A DNA stretch of 64,000 bases from Paludibacter sp. 47-17 (GTDB lineage Bacteria > Bacteroidota > Bacteroidia > Bacteroidales > Paludibacteraceae): contig MKVT01000008.1 in assembly GCA_001898935.1 (NCBI GenBank), forward strand, positions 186,001 through 250,000, given 5' to 3'. Position 1 is the stretch's first letter. Each line of letters begins with the position of its first letter. The position numbers were made by a program, and so were the translations under genes. The notes below the pieces were generated by a model. That model had not been told where the DNA came from, did not search any database, and saw only the letters and a program-made list of their open reading frames with translations. Shown here piece by piece: positions 8,083 through 14,657 of this stretch.

Positions 8083-8970
8083 ATGGATGAATTAGTAGTT
8101 AAAGAAAAATTAGTAGCGTGGGTCGATTCGTTGGTACCCTGGTTTTTATCGAGTGGATTAAAGATCTTCTTTATCGCCGTAGCAGCAATTGTATTAAACA
8201 AGGTTGTCAGTAAAATTATAGAGAAAGCCATTCGTATCGCTGTTGTCAGTCATCATTATTCGTCGAGAGATGCTGAAGTGAAGCGCGAAAATACCTTAAT
8301 CCAGATTTTCACCATTACATTCCGTTCGTTATTGTTCATTGTAGCGGGTCTTATGATTCTCAAAGAATTCGGAATCGACATCGCTCCCATGATTGCCGCC
8401 GCCGGTATTGCCGGGTTGGCCCTGGGTTTTGGAGGCCAGTACCTGATCCGCGATATTATTACCGGTTTGTTTATTATTCTCGAAAATCAGTACCGGATCG
8501 GGGATGTGGTTAATTTCGACGGATTGGGCGGTGCGGTAGAGGAAATAACCTTACGTAAAACCACTTTACGTGATATGAATGGAACGGTGCACCACATACC
8601 GCATGGTGAAATTAAGCGCGTATCTAATTTATCAAAAGATTTTGCACGGGTCAATATGGATGTGGGTGTTGCCTACGATTCGGATCTCGACCAGGTAATC
8701 GCTGTTGTGAACGAGACCGGAACCCGGATGGCCAACGACGAACGATGGAAAGATGCGTTTATAAAGCCGATTCAGTTTGTACGTGTCGACAGTTTTGGCG
8801 AGTCGGCTATCCTTGTAAAGGTAGTAGGCGAAACCCATGTATTGCGGCAGTGGGAAGTGGCAGGTGAGTTCCGTAAACGACTGAAGGCGGCCTTTGATAA
8901 AGCGGGTATTGTAATTCCTTTCCCACAAACCGATATACATATACATAAAATGCCGGGAGTACCCTCTTAA
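8083..8970 (+). CDS. Small-conductance mechanosensitive channel, MscS family
   Basis: A 295-residue MscS-type channel. Transmembrane helices lie at about residues 20-40 and 75-95, followed by the pore-lining TM3 (residues ~101-130), rich in Gly and Ala, with AAAGIAGLALGFGGQ and the kink before LIRDIITGLFI. The cytoplasmic beta domain follows (YRIGDVVNFDGLGGAVEEITLRKTTLRD), then the alpha/beta cage domain ending near FPQTDIHIH. It opens under membrane tension to protect cells in hypo-osmotic shock. MscL is encoded about 0.5 kb downstream, so this locus groups both channel types. Confidence 0.93.
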   Translation: MDELVVKEKLVAWVDSLVPWFLSSGLKIFFIAVAAIVLNKVVSKIIEKAIRIAVVSHHYSSRDAEVKRENTLIQIFTITFRSLLFIVAGLMILKEFGIDIAPMIAAAGIAGLALGFGGQYLIRDIITGLFIILENQYRIGDVVNFDGLGGAVEEITLRKTTLRDMNGTVHHIPHGEIKRVSNLSKDFARVNMDVGVAYDSDLDQVIAVVNETGTRMANDERWKDAFIKPIQFVRVDSFGESAILVKVVGETHVLRQWEVAGEFRKRLKAAFDKAGIVIPFPQTDIHIHKMPGVPS

Positions 8971-9034
8971 GGCATATTCATGGTGGATTCCGAAAAACCT
9001 TACGAGTAGGAGACAACCTTTATAGCAATAGAAT

Positions 9035-9433
9035 ATGAAGACGCAACGATTATTTACGATGGGTATACTGGCGATAGGCCTGCTACTTTCAGGGTGCTCG
9101 CCGCGTATTATCGGGGTGTGGCAGGTAGAGAACTACGAAATCATCTCGAATAGCGCGGAAAGTGTAAAAGCTACCAACATCGGGACCATCCGTTTTACAG
9201 CCGATGGTAATGGGCAGAAGGAGCTGAATTTTAGTGTGTTGGGGATGAATCAGGTGGATAAGGCTGCATTTACCTGGGTGTTGAACGAGAATTTTATCAC
9301 AGTGTCGGGCGATAGTTCCAGTTTCGTGAAAACATGGATCGTACTGGAGAACAAAAAGAACTTCCAAAAACTGACCTCCACCGACGGAGCACGACAGGTA
9401 CAGGTGATGGAATTACGACGTATAAAACAATAA
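9035..9433 (+). CDS. Small lipocalin-like lipoprotein
   Basis: A 132-residue lipoprotein (signal peptide with lipobox LLSGC at Cys21) whose mature part opens with IIGVWQVENYEI, the lipocalin-type G-x-W signature, and continues as short beta strands (IGTIRFTADGNGQKELNFSV, then AAFTWVLNENFITVSGD). This fits the lipocalin-like families of Bacteroidota (for example the Lipocalin_4/5 group). Ligand and role are unknown. It lies between mscS and mscL and could be co-transcribed with either. Confidence 0.7.
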   Translation: MKTQRLFTMGILAIGLLLSGCSPRIIGVWQVENYEIISNSAESVKATNIGTIRFTADGNGQKELNFSVLGMNQVDKAAFTWVLNENFITVSGDSSSFVKTWIVLENKKNFQKLTSTDGARQVQVMELRRIKQ

Positions 9434-9489
9434 ATGCCGGGCACGTCGTTTCGCTTTGTGTTTGTAATTAACCAATAATTTGAAATAGT

Positions 9490-9897
9490 ATGAAATTAAT
9501 TGAAGAGTTTAAGACCTTTGCGCTCAAAGGAAATGTGGTCGATATGGCCGTAGGTATCATCATTGGTGGGGCATTTGGTAAAATAGTTTCTTCGTTGGTA
9601 AGCGATGTTATTATGCCCCCGATCGGTTTGTTGGTGGGTGGCGTTAACTTTACCGAACTATCCTTTGTGATGAAAGAGGCGGTTGGCGACAATCCGGCCG
9701 TGACCTTGAATTACGGCAATTTTATTCAGGTTGTATTCGATTTTCTGATCGTTGCTTTTGCGATTTTTATGATGGTAAAAGGGATGAACTCGCTTAAAAA
9801 GAAAGAAGAAACGCAGCCTGCAGCTCCTCCCGCTCCTCCGGCACCTTCAAAAGAAGAATTATTGCTGACCGAAATCAGAGATCTGTTGAAAAAATAA
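9490..9897 (+). CDS. mscL: Large-conductance mechanosensitive channel MscL
   Basis: A 135-residue protein matching MscL over its whole length: N-terminal amphipathic helix [18 protein letters not shown], pore helix TM1 [25 protein letters not shown], periplasmic loop, TM2 ([16 protein letters not shown]) and the cytoplasmic helix [11 protein letters not shown] after a Pro/Ala-rich linker ([10 protein letters not shown]). It forms a pentameric emergency-release channel in the inner membrane. A strong hairpin follows at 9963. Confidence 0.97.
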   Translation: MKLIEEFKTFALKGNVVDMAVGIIIGGAFGKIVSSLVSDVIMPPIGLLVGGVNFTELSFVMKEAVGDNPAVTLNYGNFIQVVFDFLIVAFAIFMMVKGMNSLKKKEETQPAAPPAPPAPSKEELLLTEIRDLLKK

Positions 9898-9962
9898 ACA
9901 CAGTTCGCTTTGCTGGAAGAATAATCCGGGATTTCCGGAGGCATATGTTGTGTTATTCTATC

Positions 9963-9992
9963 AAAAACCGTCGGCTATTACCGACGGTTTTT
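9963..9992 (+). terminator. Rho-independent terminator after mscL
   Basis: A perfect 12-bp stem, AAAAACCGTCGG (9963-9974) with CCGACGGTTTTT (9981-9992), around a CTATTA loop. The A-run and T-run flanks make it usable on either strand, but mscL is the only gene that ends here. Confidence 0.88.
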
Positions 9993-10063
9993 GAGTATAA
10001 TGAAGCAAGTTGTATAAATATTAATTCAATTCGTAAATGGTGCGGTGATTTATACGTTTTGGT

Positions 10064-10105
10064 GTATCGATTACCCTCTGGACGGCTTACTTTTGCATCG
10101 ATTAC
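10064..10105 (+). promoter_or_regulatory. Candidate promoter with flanking direct repeats
   Basis: A -7 box TACTTTTG (10088-10095) is flanked by two near-identical 11-mers, GTATCGATTAC (10064-10074) and GCATCGATTAC (10095-10105), whose starts are 31 bp apart, about three helical turns. A TTTG sits at 10058-10061, farther than the standard spacing. The layout looks like a promoter with paired operator half-sites. The regulator is unknown. Confidence 0.4.
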
Positions 10106-10257
10106 AAAAAACGGAAGGAGGTGCCCACTCATGATAACCGAAGACATGAGAGCTTAGCCGGAGCTTAACCGGTAAAACAAAATGCTGTAACAGTGGTTGC
10201 AGTACTATCCAAAAGTTTATTTACACAAACCTGTTTTTAATTTTAAATCGTACAACT
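10106..10257 (+). promoter_or_regulatory. Structured 5' leader with perfect Shine-Dalgarno and 8-codon ORF
   Basis: Between the candidate promoter and the lipoprotein ATG at 10258 lies a leader of about 150 nt. AAGGAGGTG (10115-10123) is a full anti-Shine-Dalgarno complement and is followed, at a normal 9-nt spacing from AGGAGG, by the short frame ATG 10131 to TAG 10157 (MITEDMRA). The start codon lies in a hairpin arm: CTCATG (10128-10133) pairs with CATGAG (10145-10150). AGCTTA is repeated at 10151 and 10162, and CCGG pairs with CCGG around AGCTTAA (10158-10172). Such a strong Shine-Dalgarno is out of place among the leaders in this window. It may be a leader peptide or a ribosome-binding regulatory element. 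Confidence 0.45.
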
Positions 10258-11094
10258 ATGAAAAAGTTAATTTGTTTGTCGGTTATCGTGATGGGTCTCC
10301 TTCTTGTTTCCTGTGAGAAAAGCTCCGATAGCCAAGTGGAGAAAAAGAATGAATCCGCCGGACTGTTAGAAAAGGCCCGGCAGTTTTCGAAACAACACGA
10401 TCAGTTGGTTCTGCAAATGATGGAGCTCGATAAAGAGTTGCTGCGTAAGGGCGTGTCCTCTGCTATTGGCAGTGCCGGTGGCCGGCTGCGCGAGCAAGTC
10501 CTGCAAGTGGTATTTCAGGTAACCGGTATAAAGCCCGAGATTGCCGATCCCGGATCTCAGAAGGTATTGCAGGCCAGTTCCGGCGATCCCGGTTATTTCT
10601 GGGTTTCGTTGGATACCGATGCCATCAGTCTGGCTCCCTATGCCGAGTCGAGCACCGGTCTTCAGTTTTTGGGAAGTGTTGATGATCTTGTCGAAGATCA
10701 AAACCTGAGTTTGGAAGAAAAACTGGATCGTCTGGAGTTGTTATCGGCCGAAGCTGCGAACAATACCCAGCTGGGAACAGCTGAGATGGAGCGCGTGCTT
10801 ACTACCATCGAAGTACTGAAAGGTTCGTTGCAGCTCTGGAGCAGTTTTCCGGAGCAGGCGCCCTCATTGTCACCCGCTCAGGGTTTAATGAAAGTATCGA
10901 TTCGCGATTGGAGCCGGTGGAAAAAACTAGGATTCGTTGCGGCAGCCGATGCCGTCGGCGGTGCGCTCGGTTTTTTTCTGGGCGGTTATATCGTTGTCAA
11001 TGGTGTACCTGTTTATTTGCCTGCTGGTCCGACGGGATTGGCCGGTACTGCCGCCGCCTTGTCGTTTATTGCTGCAAAAATGGTTGGATGGTGA
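10258..11094 (+). CDS. Lipoprotein of unknown function with glycine-rich hydrophobic C-terminal segment
   Basis: A 278-residue lipoprotein: signal peptide with lipobox LLVSC (Cys20). The middle is mostly helical and charged (residues 30-75 and 140-190, possible coiled coils). The last ~60 residues switch to a hydrophobic, Gly/Ala-rich stretch starting at WKKLGFVAAADAVGGALG and including YLPAGPTGLAGTAAALSF. That end resembles the glycine-zipper tails of bacteriocin-like or membrane-inserting peptides, but I cannot assign a family. It is preceded by the unusual leader described above and followed 22 nt later by a small outer-membrane protein gene, so the two may act together. Confidence 0.6.
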   Translation: MKKLICLSVIVMGLLLVSCEKSSDSQVEKKNESAGLLEKARQFSKQHDQLVLQMMELDKELLRKGVSSAIGSAGGRLREQVLQVVFQVTGIKPEIADPGSQKVLQASSGDPGYFWVSLDTDAISLAPYAESSTGLQFLGSVDDLVEDQNLSLEEKLDRLELLSAEAANNTQLGTAEMERVLTTIEVLKGSLQLWSSFPEQAPSLSPAQGLMKVSIRDWSRWKKLGFVAAADAVGGALGFFLGGYIVVNGVPVYLPAGPTGLAGTAAALSFIAAKMVGW

Positions 11095-11116
11095 AAATGA
11101 AAATAACGAATTGGTT

Positions 11117-11656
11117 ATGAAGCGGATAATAAACATGTGTCTTGGTGTTGTGATCGTGTTTGCGTCGTTGTTGCCCCTGAGTGCTCAGGAACGAAACGGT
11201 TTCACGTTGGGATTATCGTCCGACTTGTTTTCAGTGCCCTTAACCGAAGGTAGTAATTCGGTACGAGCCGGTTCGGTATCGGTGGGTTATGGAGTTGGCA
11301 AACACCTGCACTTTGCTGTCGGCTGGGAAAACCATTTGCTTCTGGAGCCGGCATTATCGGGCTATGCAAGTAAGAATGGTTTGTTGCTGGAAGCTGAATA
11401 TCGAACGGAATCCCGGCGCTATCGCCGGGGGGGCTTTGGATTCAATGTGCAGTTGGTAAAAGGGGGAGGCGATTTTTTCTCGGTCGATGATTATTCCGCA
11501 GGTGCCGGCATGCGTTGGTATACCGCCGGAAACTTCTTTATAGGAAGTGGTTTCCGATACGACAATTGGTTGCCTGCTCAACCGCAACTTCAAAACACTA
11601 CTTCGCTAAACTGGTACTGGCAGCTTGGAATAAAAATATCATCCCGTAAGGAATGA
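11117..11656 (+). CDS. Small outer-membrane beta-barrel protein, unknown function
   Basis: From ATG 11117 the product is 179 residues with a clear signal peptide (MKRIINMCLG to PLSAQ). The mature part is a series of alternating amphipathic strands (FTLGLSSDLFSV, VRAGSVSVGYGVGKHLHFAVGWENHL, GLLLEAEYRTES, GGFGFNVQLV, AGAGMRWYTAGNFFIGSGFRY, NWYWQLGIKIS), as expected for an 8-stranded barrel of the OmpA/OmpX size class. In-frame codons upstream of 11117 run into the preceding gene in another frame and give no signal peptide, so they are not used. It is likely co-transcribed with the lipoprotein gene before it. Confidence 0.7.
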   Translation: MKRIINMCLGVVIVFASLLPLSAQERNGFTLGLSSDLFSVPLTEGSNSVRAGSVSVGYGVGKHLHFAVGWENHLLLEPALSGYASKNGLLLEAEYRTESRRYRRGGFGFNVQLVKGGGDFFSVDDYSAGAGMRWYTAGNFFIGSGFRYDNWLPAQPQLQNTTSLNWYWQLGIKISSRKE

Positions 11657-11708
11657 GTTGCGTTCACCTGGTTTTGAACAGACAATGTAGATTTTTATTG
11701 TTTACAGT

Positions 11709-11733
11709 CGGGGGTAAGTTCAACTTACCCCCG
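11709..11733. terminator. Convergent intergenic hairpin, putative terminator
   Basis: CGGGGGTAAG pairs exactly with CTTACCCCCG around a TTCAA loop, in the 94-bp gap between the convergent outer-membrane protein and butyrate kinase genes. It has no T-run on either side, so it could also be an mRNA 3'-end stabilising structure. Confidence 0.55.
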
Positions 11734-11750
11734 TAAAACGCAATGAATTG

Positions 11751-12818
11751 CTAATAGTGTTTTGCCTGTTCGTCGCCCCGTATGATCCTCAGGCCTGCTT
11801 GCGCCAGTGCTCTCATTTCATCTTCACCGGGATATACCGCAACTTTACACATGGGCGATATCATACGCGTAATATAATTAACGATCAATTCGTTGTAGGC
11901 TATCCCGCCCGTCAGTATTACGGCATCGGCTTTGCCTTCCAGTACAGCCAGCATGGAGCCGATTTCTTTCGCTACACTGTAAGCCATGGCTTCCAGTATC
12001 AAACGAGCATGAAAATCGCCGTTCATAGCCAGCTGATAGGCCGTATTTACATCGTTGGTACCCAGGTGTGCAACCAATCCGCCCTTACCTACCAGCAAGC
12101 GCTGTATCTCTTCCTGTTCGTAAATTCCGGCATATATAACCCGGATCAGCGCTCCGGCATCCATGGTGCCTGCACGCTGCGGCGAAAAAGGACCAAAACC
12201 ATCGAGGGCCTGGTTGGTATCGACCACCCGCCCCAATCGATGAGCTGCAACCGAGATACCGCCCCCCATATGCGCAATCACCAGGTTTAACGATTCGTAA
12301 CTCGTACCCATATCGGAAGCGTATTTGCGCCCGATAGCTTTGTGATTCAGCGCATGAAACGACGACCGGCGGGGGAACTGGGGCAATCCGCTGATACGGG
12401 CCACATCCTGCAATTCGTCGACAACCACCGGATCGGCAATATAAGCCTTGCAGTCGGGTATTTTATGCGCTATCTCCTGTGCCAGAATGGCACCCAGATT
12501 ACTGGCATGTTCACCATTCAGTACCTGACGCAAATCATAAATCATTCGCTCGTTCACTTCATATACTCCCGATTGCAGCGGACGCAACAAGCCGCCGCGG
12601 CCTACCACCACATCGATGGTCGCTAAGTCGATCTTTTCTTTCGCTAAATATTCCAGTATATGATTGCGGCGAAATTGGTATTGATCAATAACATGAGGAA
12701 AATTGTGCAATTCCTGAGTCGAATGTTTCACTGTACTTGAAAGCAAAACATGCTCGTCGTCAAAAACAGCAATTTTCGTGGAAGTCGACCCCGGGTTGAT
12801 GACTAATATTCTGTGCAT
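11751..12818 (-). CDS. buk: Butyrate kinase
   Basis: A 355-residue ASKHA-family carboxylate kinase of butyrate-kinase length. The nucleotide-phosphate loop is VINPGSTSTKIAVF (residues 6-19); further acetokinase-type signatures are IDVVVGRGGLL, then NLVIAHMGGGISVAAH and AVILTGGIAYN. It interconverts butyryl phosphate and butyrate with ATP synthesis by substrate-level phosphorylation, or acts on related branched acids. Its usual partner phosphate butyryltransferase is encoded 43 kb away at 55202 and not next door as in many relatives. Here buk instead follows an LptF/G permease gene by 19 nt and is probably in the same transcript. Confidence 0.92.
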   Translation of the reverse strand: MHRILVINPGSTSTKIAVFDDEHVLLSSTVKHSTQELHNFPHVIDQYQFRRNHILEYLAKEKIDLATIDVVVGRGGLLRPLQSGVYEVNERMIYDLRQVLNGEHASNLGAILAQEIAHKIPDCKAYIADPVVVDELQDVARISGLPQFPRRSSFHALNHKAIGRKYASDMGTSYESLNLVIAHMGGGISVAAHRLGRVVDTNQALDGFGPFSPQRAGTMDAGALIRVIYAGIYEQEEIQRLLVGKGGLVAHLGTNDVNTAYQLAMNGDFHARLILEAMAYSVAKEIGSMLAVLEGKADAVILTGGIAYNELIVNYITRMISPMCKVAVYPGEDEMRALAQAGLRIIRGDEQAKHY

Positions 12819-12837
12819 ATATTCGATTTAAGGTAGT

Positions 12838-13938
12838 TTATTTGGGTGCAGTATGATACAGGTAGAGCCCGATCCCCAGGAACAACAGGTTGGGCAGCCA
12901 TACAGCCATCAGGGGCGACATGGCGCCGCTCACCGAAAAAGATGTCGACAAGGTTGAGAACAGAATGTACAAGGCACTCAGTGCGATTCCGATTCCGAGA
13001 TTTATGCCCATCCCGCCGCGCACTTTTCGCGACGACAGGGAGACTCCCATCAGGGTCATTATAAATGCAGCCAAGGGCATCGCATACCGTTTGTAATACT
13101 CGTCCTCGAAGGCAAAAGTATTGCCTATTCCCCTGGTTTTCAGCCGGTCGATATGTTGCCGGAGTTCCTGGTTGTTCAGCTGGGCGCTTTCCTTTGCCGA
13201 AATAAAGAATTCGGCAGGTTGTACGTTGATGGTTGTATCGAGGCTTTCGCCCCGGTGCAGGTATTCGCGCATGCCCTGGAAATCGCGCTGCATATAATCC
13301 TGCACCTTCCAATGATAAGCCGAGTCCCAGCTCACGCTTTCGGCGGTGAGGCGCGATACCAGTTTTTTCTCATCAAATTTTTCCAGCGACATACGGTATC
13401 CCTTGTTCTGGTCAATTTCAAAGCGTTCGATGTATAGAATCACTCCCGGCTCGATTTCCATTTGAATATTTCGGGCGTAATTGGTTTTGAATTTTTTAAT
13501 GTATTGATTTTCAAAGGCTAGTAATTCGGCGTTGGAAGGCGGGATGATGTAGCCACCCAGGAAGAATGACATTACGAAAATAATAAACGCCGAGATGGCA
13601 TAAGGAACCATCAGGCGTTTAAAGCTGATGCCACTGGCCAGCATGGCGATAATTTCGGAGTTGCCCGCCAGTTTCGAAGTAAAAAAGATAACCGATAAAA
13701 AAGTGAACAGCGGAGTTAGCATGTTCAGATAAAACGGAATAAAATTGAAATAATAATCGAACACAATGGCCTCCAGCGGTGCATTGTTGTCGAAAAAGTT
13801 ATCCAGTTTTTCACTCAGGTCGAAAATGACGGCTATACTGAGAATAAGCACAATCGAAAAGAAGAAGGTGCCGAGGAATTTTTTTATAATGTACAGGTCG
13901 ATTCGCTTCAACCCGATTTTGCGGTAATCCAGCTTCAT
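12838..13938 (-). CDS. LptF/LptG family permease (YjgP/YjgQ)
   Basis: A 366-residue inner-membrane protein with three N-terminal and three C-terminal transmembrane helices around a periplasmic beta-jellyroll domain. The N terminus (IDLYIIKKFLGTFFFSIVLI) and the GNSEIIAMLASGISFKRLM motif are diagnostic of LptF/LptG, the transmembrane subunits that extract lipopolysaccharide from the inner membrane with the LptB ATPase. Sequence alone does not tell LptF from LptG here. It lies between an acyltransferase gene and buk on the same strand with gaps of about 20 nt. Confidence 0.9.
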   Translation of the reverse strand: MKLDYRKIGLKRIDLYIIKKFLGTFFFSIVLILSIAVIFDLSEKLDNFFDNNAPLEAIVFDYYFNFIPFYLNMLTPLFTFLSVIFFTSKLAGNSEIIAMLASGISFKRLMVPYAISAFIIFVMSFFLGGYIIPPSNAELLAFENQYIKKFKTNYARNIQMEIEPGVILYIERFEIDQNKGYRMSLEKFDEKKLVSRLTAESVSWDSAYHWKVQDYMQRDFQGMREYLHRGESLDTTINVQPAEFFISAKESAQLNNQELRQHIDRLKTRGIGNTFAFEDEYYKRYAMPLAAFIMTLMGVSLSSRKVRGGMGINLGIGIALSALYILFSTLSTSFSVSGAMSPLMAVWLPNLLFLGIGLYLYHTAPK

Positions 13939-13957
13939 GTTTCAGTAGGGTGGTGTT

Positions 13958-14509
13958 TCACTGATTAAAATGCGTGTTGAATTTCTCGGGAAAGCGGGTG
14001 TTAACGGTCGCGTAAAAGCGTTGCAACTCCCGGAGATCGGCTTTCTCGTCTCCGGTAGGATGAAAAATACGGGTAATGCCCATTTCTTTTTTCTTGTAGT
14101 CGAGGTAAGCCAATTGGATGGGGACGTTCGCTTTCAATGCAATGTAATAAAATCCCATCTTCCAGGAACTGGTTCTGCTGCGGGTGCCCTCGGGAGTGAT
14201 CGCCAGGTGAAACCGTTTGCGCCGGCTAAATTCTCCGGCCATTTGTTCGGTCACCGAATTCTTTTTCGACCGATCGACCGGCACTCCGCCCATCGAGCGC
14301 AGCAACAGGCCTAATGGAAAGAAAAACCAGCTTTTCTTCATCAAAAAGTTGGCTTCACGACCTGCCGACCAGTACGATAGTTTCCCGATAATGAAATCCC
14401 AGTTGCTGGTGTGCGGTGCAACACATATGACACTTTTAACCGGCTCATCCACCGTGATTTTCATCTTCCAGCCCATCTGCCGTATGATCCACGTGCTTAC
14501 TTTCTGCAT
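13958..14509 (-). CDS. Lysophospholipid acyltransferase family protein (PlsC-like)
   Basis: From ATG complementary to 14507-14509 the product has 183 residues. It carries acyltransferase motif I H-T-S-N-W-D in CVAPHTSNWDF, a GGVPVDR motif II region and motif III PEGTRSR. It is shorter than typical PlsC and is of the small group that often acts in 1-acylglycerol-3-phosphate or ornithine-lipid type acylation. The downstream start is preferred because a TAGATTTG -7 box lies at 14527-14534, inside what would otherwise be coding sequence. It is first in an apparent operon with the LptF/G gene and buk. Confidence 0.85.
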   Translation of the reverse strand: MQKVSTWIIRQMGWKMKITVDEPVKSVICVAPHTSNWDFIIGKLSYWSAGREANFLMKKSWFFFPLGLLLRSMGGVPVDRSKKNSVTEQMAGEFSRRKRFHLAITPEGTRSRTSSWKMGFYYIALKANVPIQLAYLDYKKKEMGITRIFHPTGDEKADLRELQRFYATVNTRFPEKFNTHFNQ

Positions 14510-14526
14510 ATTTATAATTTGAAGTG

Positions 14527-14534
14527 CAAATCTA
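14527..14534 (-). promoter_or_regulatory. -7 box TAGATTTG for the acyltransferase-lptF/G-buk operon
   Basis: Read on the minus strand, TAGATTTG matches TAnnTTTG and lies 17 nt upstream of the chosen acyltransferase start at 14509. No TTTG box at 19 bp is visible. The divergent helicase promoter is about 50 bp away. Confidence 0.45.
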
Positions 14535-14583
14535 CAAAAAATTTGACAAGCTACCGTGCTATCCGAAAACAAAAATTAATTAG

Positions 14584-14591
14584 TAACTTTG
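14584..14591 (+). promoter_or_regulatory. -7 box TAACTTTG upstream of pcrA/uvrD
   Basis: TAACTTTGC matches the Bacteroidota -7 consensus and lies 66 nt before the helicase ATG at 14658. There is no clear -33 box. Confidence 0.45.
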
Positions 14592-14657
14592 CAATCTTTA
14601 TAATTTTTGCAAGTGTTATTGTTTTCTTGGTTGTTAATTGATTGTACGTTCCTATAA

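Noticed and set aside
9945-10157. 70-codon frame after mscL
   Set aside because: It runs through the mscL terminator and the candidate promoter; only its last 8 codons, starting at the ATG behind the Shine-Dalgarno, are considered possible.
11751-12290. 180-codon plus-strand frame over buk
   Set aside because: It is antisense to a complete, conserved butyrate kinase; long open frames opposite genes are common at this base composition.
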